Below are positions 1 through 10,351 of a stretch of DNA of 64,000 nucleotides, in pieces. Below the pieces are notes generated by a model. The model did not search any database. It saw only the letters and a program-made list of their open reading frames with translations, and was not told the DNA's origin. The stretch's first letter is position 1; every line of letters starts with the position of its first letter. The translations under genes were made by a program, and so were the position numbers. Origin of the DNA: Rhizobiaceae bacterium (GTDB taxonomy: Bacteria; Pseudomonadota; Alphaproteobacteria; Rhizobiales; Rhizobiaceae); the NCBI GenBank assembly GCA_028281105.1, contig JANQKQ010000040.1:62001-126000 (forward strand), written 5' to 3'.

Positions 1-1
1 G

Positions 2-1933
<1,932 letters not shown>

Positions 1934-2032
1934 ACCGACCGGCGTTGCGCCCGGCTATGGTTAGCGATTTATGACCAGGAAATTAACTTTGCACTCAAGT
2001 ACTTGGCGCTGACGGCCAACTACGGCGGCCTG

Positions 2033-2047
2033 TTAAGGACTTGTTAA
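2033..2047 (+). promoter_or_regulatory. candidate CtrA box
   Basis: TTAA-GGACTTG-TTAA matches the CtrA consensus TTAA-N7-TTAA(C) except for the last base (G). It lies about 20-35 bp upstream of the inferred start of the small RNA candidate, where CtrA sites often overlap the -35 region. There is no coding gene downstream on this strand, so the RNA is the only obvious target. Confidence 0.45.
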
Positions 2048-2064
2048 GAGGCGGCGGTCAATCT

Positions 2065-2169
2065 CGCACGCAAGCTTCGGCGGACCTGGATGATCCCCCG
2101 TTTACTCCTATCCTCCAAACGCACGTGCCTACACTGATTCAATGCGGGTCTTCGGACCCGCATTTTTTT
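2065..2169 (+). ncRNA. candidate small regulatory RNA with CCUCC loop
   Basis: This stretch has no credible coding frame but has the layout of a trans-acting small RNA. A CtrA-type box lies upstream. A hairpin with stem CGTTT/AAACG (2099-2103 and 2117-2121) has a 13-base loop containing CCTCC, which is complementary to a Shine-Dalgarno sequence. A strong Rho-independent terminator follows. Loops exposing anti-SD motifs are known in rhizobial small RNA families such as MmgR/alpha-r8 and alpha-r14; I infer resemblance of type, not homology. The 5' end is approximate. Confidence 0.45.
2142..2169 (+). terminator. Rho-independent terminator with TTCG tetraloop
   Basis: A perfect 9-bp stem, ATGCGGGTC / GACCCGCAT, closed by TTCG and followed by seven T. 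It is about 210 bp beyond the synthetase stop codon and directly ends the candidate small RNA. Confidence 0.85.
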
Positions 2170-2189
2170 GTGTTTGCCGTTTTCTTGGC

Positions 2190-2258
2190 GGCACCGGCCC
2201 TCTCCCCCACGACAGTATCCTTGCAAGGGGTGGCTGGGTGGGGGAGAGGGCCGGTGCC
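2190..2258. repeat. family E long inverted repeat, copy 1
   Basis: Two perfectly complementary 21-base arms (2190-2210 and 2238-2258) flank a 27-base centre containing TATCCTTGCAAGG. The same element recurs in opposite orientation at 37470-37550. It lies between the synthetase/small RNA and the 3' end of pdhS and could act as a bidirectional terminator or a REP-like element. Confidence 0.75.
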
Positions 2259-2281
2259 GATCCCGCGCAAGCGGGGTACAC

Positions 2282-5200
2282 CTAAGTCGGAGAACGATCG
2301 GCCAGCACGCGCTGGGAAGGGAACTGCATGCGCGCGATCGTGCCTTCTTCCGGCATGCTCTCGATCGCGAACATCGCCTTGTTGGCCTCGACCAGCGCCT
2401 TGGTCAGCGGCAGGCCCAGGCCGGTGCCGCTGCCGCGCGGCGCATCGACGCTATTGATCTGATGGAACGGCTTCATGGCGTCGCGGATGTCCGCCTCGCT
2501 CATGCCCTTGCCGCTATCGCGCACGCGCACCGCCACCTCGCCCGAATCCTCATAGACGGTGGAGACCACGATCTGGCCGTTCTCGGGCGTGAACTTGATC
2601 GCGTTGGAGACCAGATTGAGCACGATCTGGCGGATCGAGCGCGCGTCGGCCACCACGTTGGGCACCGCGCGAGACAGCGAGGTGCGGATCAGCACCCGGT
2701 TGCCGTTCGCCTGCGGCTGCAGCAGGGCGACGCTCTCGCCGACGATCTCGTTGAGATCGACCGACTCGAACGACAGTTCCATCTTGCCGGCCTCGATCTT
2801 TGAGATGTCCAGCAGATCGTTGATCAGATCGAGCACATGCACGCCGGACCGGTTGATGTCGCGCAGATACTCGCGATAGCGCTCGTTCTCGACCGGGCCG
2901 AAGCGCTCCTCGATCATCACGTCGGAAAAGCCGATGATCGAGTTGAGCGGCGTGCGTATTTCGTGGCTAACCCGGGTCAGGAACTCCGTCTTCATGTCGG
3001 AGGCCGACTCGGCCGCCTTGCGCGCCGCCTCCAGCTCTTCATGGGTCTGCTTCCACGACGTCATGTCGCGCAGCACGGCGCAGTATCGGTCGGTGGAGCC
3101 GGCGCTGCCGATGGTGATGAACAGCGGGATCAGCCCGCCACCGGCCTCGCGGCCCACCACCTCGCGGCCGCTGTTCAAGATGCCCTTGACGCCCGGCTGG
3201 CTGAGCCCGCCCAGATAGTCGGTCAGGATCTGATGGCTGTCGGTGGCGAACAACTCGCCGATCGGCTTGCCGTTGACCTCGTCAAAGGAGCGGTTGAACA
3301 GCGCCTCGGCCGACGCGTTGATCGATTCGATCGTGCCTTCGCCGTTCATGATCAAGATGCCGTCGGTGGCCGCATCGAGGATGTTCTGCAATTCGCTCAC
3401 CCGCATCATGTCGAGCGCGACCCGCTCGTCGGCGGACGGCTCGGTGACGCGTGGATGGCGGAACGATAAAAGCAGCGCCTTCTCATCGCCCCAGGGCACC
3501 GTCTGCAGCAGGGCGCTCACCTGCATGGTGCGGCCCTGACGGTCGGTCAGGGTGACGTCGCGGCCGTCATCGATGTCGCCGCGCTCGTGGCCGCCGAACA
3601 GCGCGTCGACGCCGCCGGCGGCGTGAAGCTGCTCTACCGAATTGTATCCGCTCAGTTCGAGCAGCTCCGGATTGGCGTACAACGTCACCCCGTTGCGAAA
3701 CACCACCACGGGGACGGGAAGCTTGTCGAGGACCGAAGTATCGACCGGCGCGGCGGCGGGCTCGACCGGGTCCGAAACCGGCTCGGGCGCGGTCACCGCC
3801 GTTTCCGCCGTGGTCAGCGGAGCCTCGTCGCCGGCACGCACCGACGAAAAATCGACGATGTTGGAAGCCGGGAACAGTGCCGGCGCGACCGTTTCCTGAT
3901 CATCATCCGCCAGGCGGACGCGGATATCGCTATCGTCGTCGGCGTCAGGGCCGGACTCGGCGATCTCCGGCGTGTCGGATTCAGCCGGCTCGGGCTGTTC
4001 GGGCTGAGGCCGGCGGTCTGTGAGCGCGAGTCCGATCTCGTTGGGATCGATCACCGTATCGCCCATGCGCACGATGCCGTAGCCGCGGAAGCCGTCGAAG
4101 GTGCGTCCTCCGGAGAACAACGGCAGCGCCGCCAGGTCTATGGGCACCACCAGATCGGTGCCCTGGATCGGCCACAGGACCGACTTGCCGGACCAGGTGT
4201 CCTGCTTCTCCAGCAGCGATTGGATGTCGCCGGAGTCGTCGAACCCGAACACGCGCGCCACGTCCGACCATCGCCGGCCGATGACGTCGGCCGCGTTGGG
4301 GCCGACGCACTCGGTAAGCTCCGAAGAGACCAGCGTAAATGCCTGCCGGGTGTCGGTGGCCCACGCGAACCGCACCTGCTGATCGCGCTGGCGATGCTGG
4401 AACCGCTCGTCCGTTTCGTCTTGCGCCGCCGATGCCGCCGCCGGCTGCTCGCCGGCCTCATCGTCGGCTTCGACGGAGAGTTTCGGTTCGGCTTCATCTT
4501 TCGCGCCCTGGGGCGCCTCCGGCTCGCTTTTATCTTCTGTTTCGCCCAGCGCGGCCGCGTCATGCGAGGGCCCGTCATCGTCTTTCACCGCCGGCCGACC
4601 CGTCGGCTCGGAGCCCAACGGGTTGTGCAGATACCATTGATTGACGTCGGCGCTCGGCGGGTGGACGATCGGCCGATTGTCCGCCCTGCGCTGGGGTTCT
4701 TCATCGTCATCGGCCTTCGCCGGGCCGACATCGCCAGTAGTGGGTGCAATCTGGTCCCCTACGGGGGCCTCCGGCGGCGCCGTCTCGGCCGCCGCTTCGG
4801 CCAGCACCACCAGATATCGGCCGGACTTGCCGGCCAGCGGCACCACCATCGCAGCGCGATCGCCGTCGGGACCCAGGGCAACTGAGCGGGCGCGCGGCTT
4901 CCTTTCCGCCATCTGCGCCACCAGCTTCGCCAGCGCGTTCGGCGGGAACTCGAGCTCGCCGAAACCGGCGTTGGCGGCGAGCGGCAGGCCGTATTCGTCG
5001 ACGATCGCGACCTGCCCGGCCATGCCGGCAAGCGAGTCGACCGCCGCCTGGGCGGCCTGGTGCTCCTCGATGTGTCCGTGCGGCTCGCTTTCGCACACCA
5101 GCACGATGCACTTGCCATGGCCCTTGATCGAAACGCGGTCCACCTCGCATTGAATGAGGTTGGAACGGTCGCCCTGGGCGACGCGGAAACCGCGCACCAC

Positions 5201-5446
5201 CGGCCGCTTCCTGATCTGCCGAACCGCCACCGCCAGCTGCTTGACGAACGGATGCTTGGCCGGGATCTCCGTCTCCAGCAGGGCGCTCACGCCGTTGCCC
5301 GCGAACATCTTCGCACCCACGGCATTTGCCCATATGACGTGGGCCAGATCTTCATCGAACACGATCACCGCCTTGGGCGACAGGAAGTAGTCGTCCAGCG
5401 GCGGCCTGGCGGTTATCTTACAAAATGCGGCGATCTGCGAATGCAT
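2282..5446 (-). CDS. pdhS: PdhS-like PAS sensor histidine kinase
   Basis: Hybrid-free histidine kinase of the PleC/DivJ group, predicted to act on DivK and so on the CtrA cell-cycle pathway. The protein has 1054 residues and no convincing membrane segment, as in Brucella PdhS (just over 1000 residues, cytoplasmic). Visible parts are an N-terminal PAS-like segment (about 20-120), a long acidic low-complexity linker (about 230-370), and PAS domains near 565-640 and 680-790. The HisKA domain has SHEIRTPLNSIIGFSD with phospho-acceptor His828. The ATPase domain has an N box near 948, DSGKGM near 977 and GSGTGLGLPL near 1005. A CtrA-type box lies 37 bp upstream. The exact paralogue (PdhS rather than PdhS1/2 or DivJ) is inferred from length and lack of membrane segments. 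Confidence 0.8.
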   Translation of the reverse strand: MHSQIAAFCKITARPPLDDYFLSPKAVIVFDEDLAHVIWANAVGAKMFAGNGVSALLETEIPAKHPFVKQLAVAVRQIRKRPVVRGFRVAQGDRSNLIQCEVDRVSIKGHGKCIVLVCESEPHGHIEEHQAAQAAVDSLAGMAGQVAIVDEYGLPLAANAGFGELEFPPNALAKLVAQMAERKPRARSVALGPDGDRAAMVVPLAGKSGRYLVVLAEAAAETAPPEAPVGDQIAPTTGDVGPAKADDDEEPQRRADNRPIVHPPSADVNQWYLHNPLGSEPTGRPAVKDDDGPSHDAAALGETEDKSEPEAPQGAKDEAEPKLSVEADDEAGEQPAAASAAQDETDERFQHRQRDQQVRFAWATDTRQAFTLVSSELTECVGPNAADVIGRRWSDVARVFGFDDSGDIQSLLEKQDTWSGKSVLWPIQGTDLVVPIDLAALPLFSGGRTFDGFRGYGIVRMGDTVIDPNEIGLALTDRRPQPEQPEPAESDTPEIAESGPDADDDSDIRVRLADDDQETVAPALFPASNIVDFSSVRAGDEAPLTTAETAVTAPEPVSDPVEPAAAPVDTSVLDKLPVPVVVFRNGVTLYANPELLELSGYNSVEQLHAAGGVDALFGGHERGDIDDGRDVTLTDRQGRTMQVSALLQTVPWGDEKALLLSFRHPRVTEPSADERVALDMMRVSELQNILDAATDGILIMNGEGTIESINASAEALFNRSFDEVNGKPIGELFATDSHQILTDYLGGLSQPGVKGILNSGREVVGREAGGGLIPLFITIGSAGSTDRYCAVLRDMTSWKQTHEELEAARKAAESASDMKTEFLTRVSHEIRTPLNSIIGFSDVMIEERFGPVENERYREYLRDINRSGVHVLDLINDLLDISKIEAGKMELSFESVDLNEIVGESVALLQPQANGNRVLIRTSLSRAVPNVVADARSIRQIVLNLVSNAIKFTPENGQIVVSTVYEDSGEVAVRVRDSGKGMSEADIRDAMKPFHQINSVDAPRGSGTGLGLPLTKALVEANKAMFAIESMPEEGTIARMQFPSQRVLADRSPT

Positions 5447-5482
5447 TCGAACGTGCCCCGATCGGCCGTTGCGGCCGGATAT

Positions 5483-5497
5483 TTAACGTTTCATTAA
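5483..5497 (-). promoter_or_regulatory. candidate CtrA box upstream of pdhS
   Basis: TTAA-CGTTTCA-TTAA is an exact TTAA-N7-TTAA match, 37-51 bp upstream of the pdhS start. A DivK-pathway kinase under CtrA would form a feedback loop. It could also serve the divergent phasin gene, whose start is about 200 bp away. Confidence 0.5.
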
Positions 5498-5590
5498 TAA
5501 TGGCCCGGCCGGGGCCGGTCCAGCAAACAAGCGGTTTGACGGCCCGCCTTTTGCCGGCAGCGTTAACACGATTGTGCACTGCAAAATAAA

Positions 5591-5605
5591 TGTTGCAATG
5601 CAACA
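5591..5605. promoter_or_regulatory. palindromic operator overlapping phasin promoter (PhaR-like)
   Basis: TGTTGCAATGCAACA is a perfect 7+1+7 palindrome. It overlaps a plausible -35 (TTGCAA, 5593-5598), which is 16 bp from a -10-like TATATG (5615-5620). PhaR, the repressor of phasin genes, binds TGC/GCA-rich dyads, so a PhaR operator is the simplest reading. Confidence 0.5.
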
Positions 5606-5696
5606 TAAACCTGCTATATGAGAATGCAGCGATGCCGCCGCACCAGCTTCGGCCCCGGCGAGCACCACAACCGTTCCCACGATTGGAGATATAGCG

Positions 5697-6161
5697 ATGG
5701 CCACCGCAAACAAGACCCGACCTTCCGCCGCTTCCGCCTTCGACTTTTCCACCGCCAATGACAGCTTCCGCGCCATGGCCGAGGAAAGCATGGCCCAGGC
5801 CAGCCAGATCGGCGAGAAATTCTTCGCCCAGGCTCGCGAGACCACCAAGGATGCGACCGACGCCGCTGAGAAGACCGCCGCCGCGGTGAGCGACGGCTAC
5901 GCCGAGCTGGCCGCCAAGTCGCTTGAGATCTCCCGCGCGAATGTGGAAGCCGGTGTCGCCTTCGTCGAAAAGCTGGCCGGCGCCAAGACCGTCGCCGATG
6001 CGCTGGAACTGCAGGGCGAGTATTTCCGCACCCAGTTCGACGCGCTCGCCCGCCAGGCCAAGGAAGCCGCCGAGCTCACCGCCCAGGTAGGCGAAAAGGC
6101 CGCCGCCCCGGCGAAGGAAGCCATCGACAAGACGTCCGCGGCGCTGACCAAGAAATCCTGA
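5697..6161 (+). CDS. phaP: phasin family protein
   Basis: Small granule-associated protein that coats polyhydroxybutyrate inclusions. It has 154 residues, is rich in Ala/Glu/Lys and almost entirely helical, with repeated amphipathic Ala-rich segments. The core (about 15-125) matches the alphaproteobacterial phasin_2 pattern, including QGEYFRTQFDALARQAKE, followed by a Lys/Ala-rich tail. The start at 5697 follows a GGAG-type ribosome site. The upstream palindrome suggests repression by PhaR. It is divergent from pdhS and monocistronic. Confidence 0.9.
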   Translation: MATANKTRPSAASAFDFSTANDSFRAMAEESMAQASQIGEKFFAQARETTKDATDAAEKTAAAVSDGYAELAAKSLEISRANVEAGVAFVEKLAGAKTVADALELQGEYFRTQFDALARQAKEAAELTAQVGEKAAAPAKEAIDKTSAALTKKS

Positions 6162-6212
6162 CCGGGCCGGGTTGGCCGGACGAAACCTTATGGCCTGAAC
6201 GGCGCCGGCCCT

Positions 6213-6462
6213 TACCCCACCCCTAACCCCTCCCCTCAAGGGGGAGGGGACTGCGCCGTGCCACCTCTCCACGGCGTCATCCTTGGGCTTGTCCCAAGGA
6301 TCTAACTCCCTATCCACCACTGCGGACTGTCTCCGGTCGCATTAGATCCTCGCCACAAGAGCGAGGATGACGCTGGGTAATGTGCGACGGAATGTTGCCA
6401 CGCTTTCCTTCCTCCCCTTGAGAGGAGGGAAGGAGGGTAGGCGTGAGACAATGAGGGTGGGC
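6213..6462. repeat. family C composite repeat, copy 1 (carries a 96-bp B relative)
   Basis: The outer arms are C-rich (CCCCACCCCTAACCCCTCCC) and G-rich in inverted orientation. The core at 6276-6371 is a 96-bp B-type element with ends GTCATCCTTGGGCTTG and GCGAGGATGAC. The whole fills the gap between the phasin gene and tRNA-His, and apparent reading frames across it are artefacts. Boundaries of the outer arms are approximate. Confidence 0.75.
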
Positions 6463-6584
6463 GCAACGACCACCGCGAAAGCTACCACCCACCCCGGTTT
6501 TGTTTTGTTGAGGATTGCGGGCTATGGTATCGCCGGTCTTGAAAATGCGCGCCGATGGCCGTATGGCACGGCTCGCAAATCCGT

Positions 6585-6661
6585 GCGGTTGTAGCTCAGT
6601 TGGTTAGAGCGTTGGATTGTGGCTCCAAAGGTCGGTGGTTCGAATCCACCCAACCGTACCA
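6585..6661 (+). tRNA. tRNA-His (anticodon GTG)
   Basis: A 77-nt cloverleaf with encoded CCA. The anticodon stem TTGGA/TCCAA encloses loop TTGTGGC, placing GTG at 6619-6621. The T arm is GGTGG/CCACC around TTCGAAT. The acceptor is GCGGTTG/CAACCGT, with a G1-U72 pair and A73, and the gene sequence does not support the otherwise universal G-1:C73 pair. This is the unusual histidine tRNA known from most alphaproteobacteria. Confidence 0.97.
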
Positions 6662-6688
6662 GCCTCGCCTCCGATCATCGCCGTCCGC

Positions 6689-7582
6689 TCAGGCCACGTC
6701 CTCGAGCACCCTGAGCGAGCGCACCTGAACCTCAACCTCCATCTCGACGAAATCCTCCGCCGTCCCGTCGAACGAGCCTGAGACCGGCACCGCCTGTGAG
6801 GGTTCGCGCGCGACCGCGACCGGCACCAGATTGTGCCCGCCCGACGAGCCGTTGGTCGGATCGAATTCCTGCCAGCCCGCGCCGGGCAGATAGATCTGCA
6901 CCCAGGCGTGGGTGGCGCCCGCCCCGGCGGTGTCGCTGTCGTGGCCGTCGATCGCCGGGTCGTACAGATAACCCGACACGAACCGCGCCGCGAGCCCGAC
7001 GCTGCGCGCCGCCTCCATCATCAACAGCGCGTAGTCGCGGCACGAGCCCGATCCGCCTTCCAGCGTTTCGACCGGCGTCTGCACGCCCGGCTCGTGGCGC
7101 ACCACGTAGGAAAACTGTTCCTTGATGCCGGTGGCGAGCGCGCTTAGGAAGCCGATCGTGTCGGTGTCATGGGCATTGAGAAACTGCCGCGCCCACTCCA
7201 TCACCAGGCGATCGGGATCGGAATAATGGCGCTCGATGGTGCGGCCCAGATCGGGCGTCTCGGCGATCGGATAGCTGAAGGGGATTGTGCGTGCAAACTG
7301 TTCGATGGGGAACTCGGGTGCCGCGCCGGCGTGCCGGTCGATGACGATCTTGGACGTCAGCGAAAGCTGGGCCGCCGCCGTATCGAACTCGGCGATCGCC
7401 ACCGAGTTGCCGAACACATCGTGCAGCCAGCGCAGCCGCGGGGTCGGCTCGATCTCGATGGTGGCGTCGAGCAGGCGCAGGTCGTGGCTGTCGCGCGGCC
7501 GGAACATCAGCCGGTGCGGACCGAAGGCTACCGGCCGGCGGTAGCGGTAGACCGTGCGGTGCAGGACCGTCAGCCGCTGCAT
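6689..7582 (-). CDS. transglutaminase-like cysteine protease family protein
   Basis: 297-residue protein with the bacterial transglutaminase N-terminal beta domain (about 1-80) and a papain-fold core. The catalytic triad is visible: Cys181 in GSGSCRDYA, His225 in ATHAWVQIY and Asp241 in EFDPTNG. There is no signal peptide, so it is probably cytoplasmic. It lies about 250 bp downstream of the alpha-E and ATP-grasp genes, the usual company of this family. It may cleave or transfer isopeptide bonds made by the ATP-grasp enzyme; substrates are unknown. Confidence 0.88.
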   Translation of the reverse strand: MQRLTVLHRTVYRYRRPVAFGPHRLMFRPRDSHDLRLLDATIEIEPTPRLRWLHDVFGNSVAIAEFDTAAAQLSLTSKIVIDRHAGAAPEFPIEQFARTIPFSYPIAETPDLGRTIERHYSDPDRLVMEWARQFLNAHDTDTIGFLSALATGIKEQFSYVVRHEPGVQTPVETLEGGSGSCRDYALLMMEAARSVGLAARFVSGYLYDPAIDGHDSDTAGAGATHAWVQIYLPGAGWQEFDPTNGSSGGHNLVPVAVAREPSQAVPVSGSFDGTAEDFVEMEVEVQVRSLRVLEDVA

Positions 7583-7830
7583 GGGTCACGCCTCCTGGAG
7601 CGTTGTGGATTGAACGAGTCACTCGCGCCGCTGAATACCAGATTGCATCCGGCGATCGCAATCGCGCTAACGCGACACTCGACAATCAGCCTAAACATGA
7701 ACCGCGACATAAGGAAGGCGAAACTGAGTTAATTAACAATGGCTTGAGGTGGAACCATGAATCAGTCTGTGCCCCTGTTAACCGGCCCGGCGAGGTTAAA
7801 GTTGATTCACAAGTTGAAGGCGAAATTGAA

Positions 7831-8769
7831 TCATTGGTTGAAGTAGACGGTGGCCAGCGCGTCGGAGACCCGGCCCAGCGAAATCTGGAACTGGTCCAGC
7901 AGATCGTGCAGCCGGGCCGCGCTGAGCTCGGCTCCCGGTCCCGTCTCCAAAGAGAACTCCAGCGCCCGGCGCGCTTTCTCCACGTCGGCGGAAATCTTTG
8001 CTCCGTGCCGGTTCTGCAACTCGCGCAGCCGCTCCGACAGCCGCGCTACGCACAGCGAAACCGAACGGGGAAACTGCCGGTCGTACAGCAGGAACATGGC
8101 GATGTCGCTCGACTGGGACGCGGCCGGGTGGCGGGCGCGGAAAGCGTAATAGCCCGAGACCGAGCGCAGCAGCACGGCACGGCGGATCGCGTGGGCGGCC
8201 TCGCCCTCCGCCGCCGCCAGCCGGCCGTAGCCCATGTCGAGGATGCGGGTGGTCTGGTCGGCGCGCTCGAGAGTTTTGCCGGCCTGGAAGAAGCACCAAG
8301 GCTCGCCGCGAACGAACGTGCCTTCGATGATGCCCTCGAAAGTCTGGCAGTCGCAGATCAGCGACGTGGCCACGCGCGACAGGTTGGCGGAACGAACGTC
8401 GGTGCGCGTCATCGACTGCAGGCGGGAGTGGAACATGTTGATGTGGGTCCACATCTCGGTCGAGATCAGGTGGCGCACCGAGCGAGCGTTCTCGCGCGCC
8501 TGGGCGATCGCCGATCGGATCGATGTGGGATTGTCCTTGTCGAGCACGTAGAAGTGCACCACGGAGGCCGCATCCGCCGTCTCATGGTTCTGCGCGAACC
8601 GTTCGCCGTCGGCGTACAGTTCCACCACCCGCGCCCAGTCGGGTCCGCCCGGATCGTCGCGGGCATAGGTCTCGTTGATGTGGATGATGCGGGCGATGTT
8701 CTCGGCCCGCTCCACGTAGCGCGCCAGCCAGTAGACGTTCTCGGCGAAGCGGGCGGACAGGCTAGACAA
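7831..8769 (-). CDS. alpha-E domain-containing protein
   Basis: 312 residues, predicted all-helical, with the family's N-terminal pattern LSARFAENVYWLARYVERAENIAR. Alpha-E proteins occur almost only beside circularly permuted ATP-grasp and transglutaminase genes and are thought to be non-catalytic partners in a peptide-ligation system. Its start overlaps the 3' end of the ATP-grasp gene by 8 bp, so the two are translationally coupled. Biochemical function is not established. Confidence 0.88.
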   Translation of the reverse strand: MSSLSARFAENVYWLARYVERAENIARIIHINETYARDDPGGPDWARVVELYADGERFAQNHETADAASVVHFYVLDKDNPTSIRSAIAQARENARSVRHLISTEMWTHINMFHSRLQSMTRTDVRSANLSRVATSLICDCQTFEGIIEGTFVRGEPWCFFQAGKTLERADQTTRILDMGYGRLAAAEGEAAHAIRRAVLLRSVSGYYAFRARHPAASQSSDIAMFLLYDRQFPRSVSLCVARLSERLRELQNRHGAKISADVEKARRALEFSLETGPGAELSAARLHDLLDQFQISLGRVSDALATVYFNQ

Positions 8770-10192
8770 GGACCCAGGTATCCTTCGAACCGCCGCCTTG
8801 CGACGAGTTGACCACCAGCGAGCCGCGCTTGAGCGCCACCCGCGTAAGCCCCCCGGGCAGCACCCAGGTGTCTTGCGCCGTCAATGCAAACGGGCGCAGG
8901 TCCACATGGCGCGGCTCGATCGCCCGGCCGATCAGGGTGGGACATACCGACAGCTTCACCATCGGCTGGCTGACATAATTGTCCGGGTCGGCGTTGAGCT
9001 TGGCGCGCAGCTTCGCCAGCTCCCGCCTCGATGCGCGCGGCCCGATGACGACGCCGACCCCGCCGGCCTCGCCCACCGGCTTGGTCACCAGGTTCTCCAG
9101 ATCGGCCAGCGTGCGCGCCAGGCCATCGCGCTCTCTACAGATGTTGGTCGGCACGTTGGGCAGGATCGGATCCTCGTCCAGATAGTATTTGATCAGCCGC
9201 GGCACATAGGCATACACCGCCTTGTCGTCGGCCACTCCGGTTCCCACCGCATTGGCGAGCGTCACGTTGCCCTTCACATATGCGCCGAACAGGCCCGGCA
9301 CGCCGAGCATGGAATCGGGGCGGAAGGCTTTCGGGTCGAGAAAGTCGTCGTTGAGCCGGCGATAGATCACATGCACCGGCGCGCGCCCGGAAGTGGTCTT
9401 CATGAACACCTTGTCGTTCTCCACCACCAGGTCGCGGCCCTCGACCAGGGCGACGCCCATCTCGCGGGCCAGGAACACGTGCTCGAAATAGGCCGAGTTG
9501 TAGATGCCCGGCGACAGCACGACGATCTCCGGATTGGCGATGCCGGCCGGCGCGATCCCCTCCATGGTCCGCGCCAGTTTCTCGCCATACATGTCGACGT
9601 CGGCGATCCGAACCCCGTCGGCCAGATCCGGGAACGCGCGCATCATCAGATGCCGGTTCTCCACCACATAGGAGACGCCGGACGGGGTGCGGCCATTATC
9701 CTCCAGCACGCAGAAATTGCCGTCATCGTCGCGCACGATGTCGGTGCCGCAGATGTGAATGTAGGTGCCGTGAGGCAGGTCGACGCCTTCCATCTCCGGC
9801 CGGTAGTTCTCGTTGCCCCTGACCAGCTCGGCCGGCACGATGCCGTCTTTGAGCACATGCGCGTCGTGATAGACGTCGTGCAGAAACGCGTTGAGCGCCG
9901 CGATGCGCTGCTTGACCCCGGTCTCGATGATGCGCCAGTCCTCGCGCGAGAGTACCCGGGGAATGACGTCGAACGGCAGGATGCGGTCGATGGAGTCGCG
10001 GTCGGTATAGACCGTGAACGTGATCCCCAGGTTGAACAGCTCCTGCTTGGCGTCGCCCGCCCGCCGGCGCAGCGCGGCGATGTCGAGTTGGTTGAGCCGT
10101 TCGATGATCTTGGCGGCATGCGCCGGGTTCGCGCCGCCCGCCGCGCCGCCGAACAGCTCGCAGAAGAAACCGTCCGGATCGTAAGCCGCCAT
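8762..10192 (-). CDS. circularly permuted type 2 ATP-grasp protein
   Basis: Predicted ATP-dependent carboxylate-amine (peptide) ligase. The frame is open upstream to 10582, but that part reads through family A and D repeats. Family members begin close to YDPDGFFCELFGG, so I place the start at ATG 10192, giving 476 residues. The conserved core includes NVTLANAVGTGVADDKAVYAYVP and LVTKPVGEAGGVGVVIG. It is the first gene of the ATP-grasp / alpha-E / transglutaminase operon. A strong GGGAGGGG stands about 40 bp upstream without a standard start next to it, so the exact start is not certain. Confidence 0.88.
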   Translation of the reverse strand: MAAYDPDGFFCELFGGAAGGANPAHAAKIIERLNQLDIAALRRRAGDAKQELFNLGITFTVYTDRDSIDRILPFDVIPRVLSREDWRIIETGVKQRIAALNAFLHDVYHDAHVLKDGIVPAELVRGNENYRPEMEGVDLPHGTYIHICGTDIVRDDDGNFCVLEDNGRTPSGVSYVVENRHLMMRAFPDLADGVRIADVDMYGEKLARTMEGIAPAGIANPEIVVLSPGIYNSAYFEHVFLAREMGVALVEGRDLVVENDKVFMKTTSGRAPVHVIYRRLNDDFLDPKAFRPDSMLGVPGLFGAYVKGNVTLANAVGTGVADDKAVYAYVPRLIKYYLDEDPILPNVPTNICRERDGLARTLADLENLVTKPVGEAGGVGVVIGPRASRRELAKLRAKLNADPDNYVSQPMVKLSVCPTLIGRAIEPRHVDLRPFALTAQDTWVLPGGLTRVALKRGSLVVNSSQGGGSKDTWVLV

Positions 10193-10351
10193 CAGCCCGG
10201 CAGGCGGCTCGCGTACACTCGACTGGACCTGCTTCAGAACGTCCCCTCCCGGATCGCCACTCGAAACCTGAAGCGAGCTTAACGCGGCAATCGGCTCGCG
10301 GCAAACGGTTGGCGGCCGGCCGGCCCCTCCACGCTGCCGTGTGCCGCTCCA

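Noticed and set aside
6563-6580. Sigma-54-like TGGCACG upstream of tRNA-His
   Set aside because: The -12 half is CGCA rather than TTGC, and a tRNA gene is an unlikely target.
6367-6594. 75-residue frame before tRNA-His
   Set aside because: It begins in a family C repeat and runs into the tRNA; no ribosome site or protein-like core.
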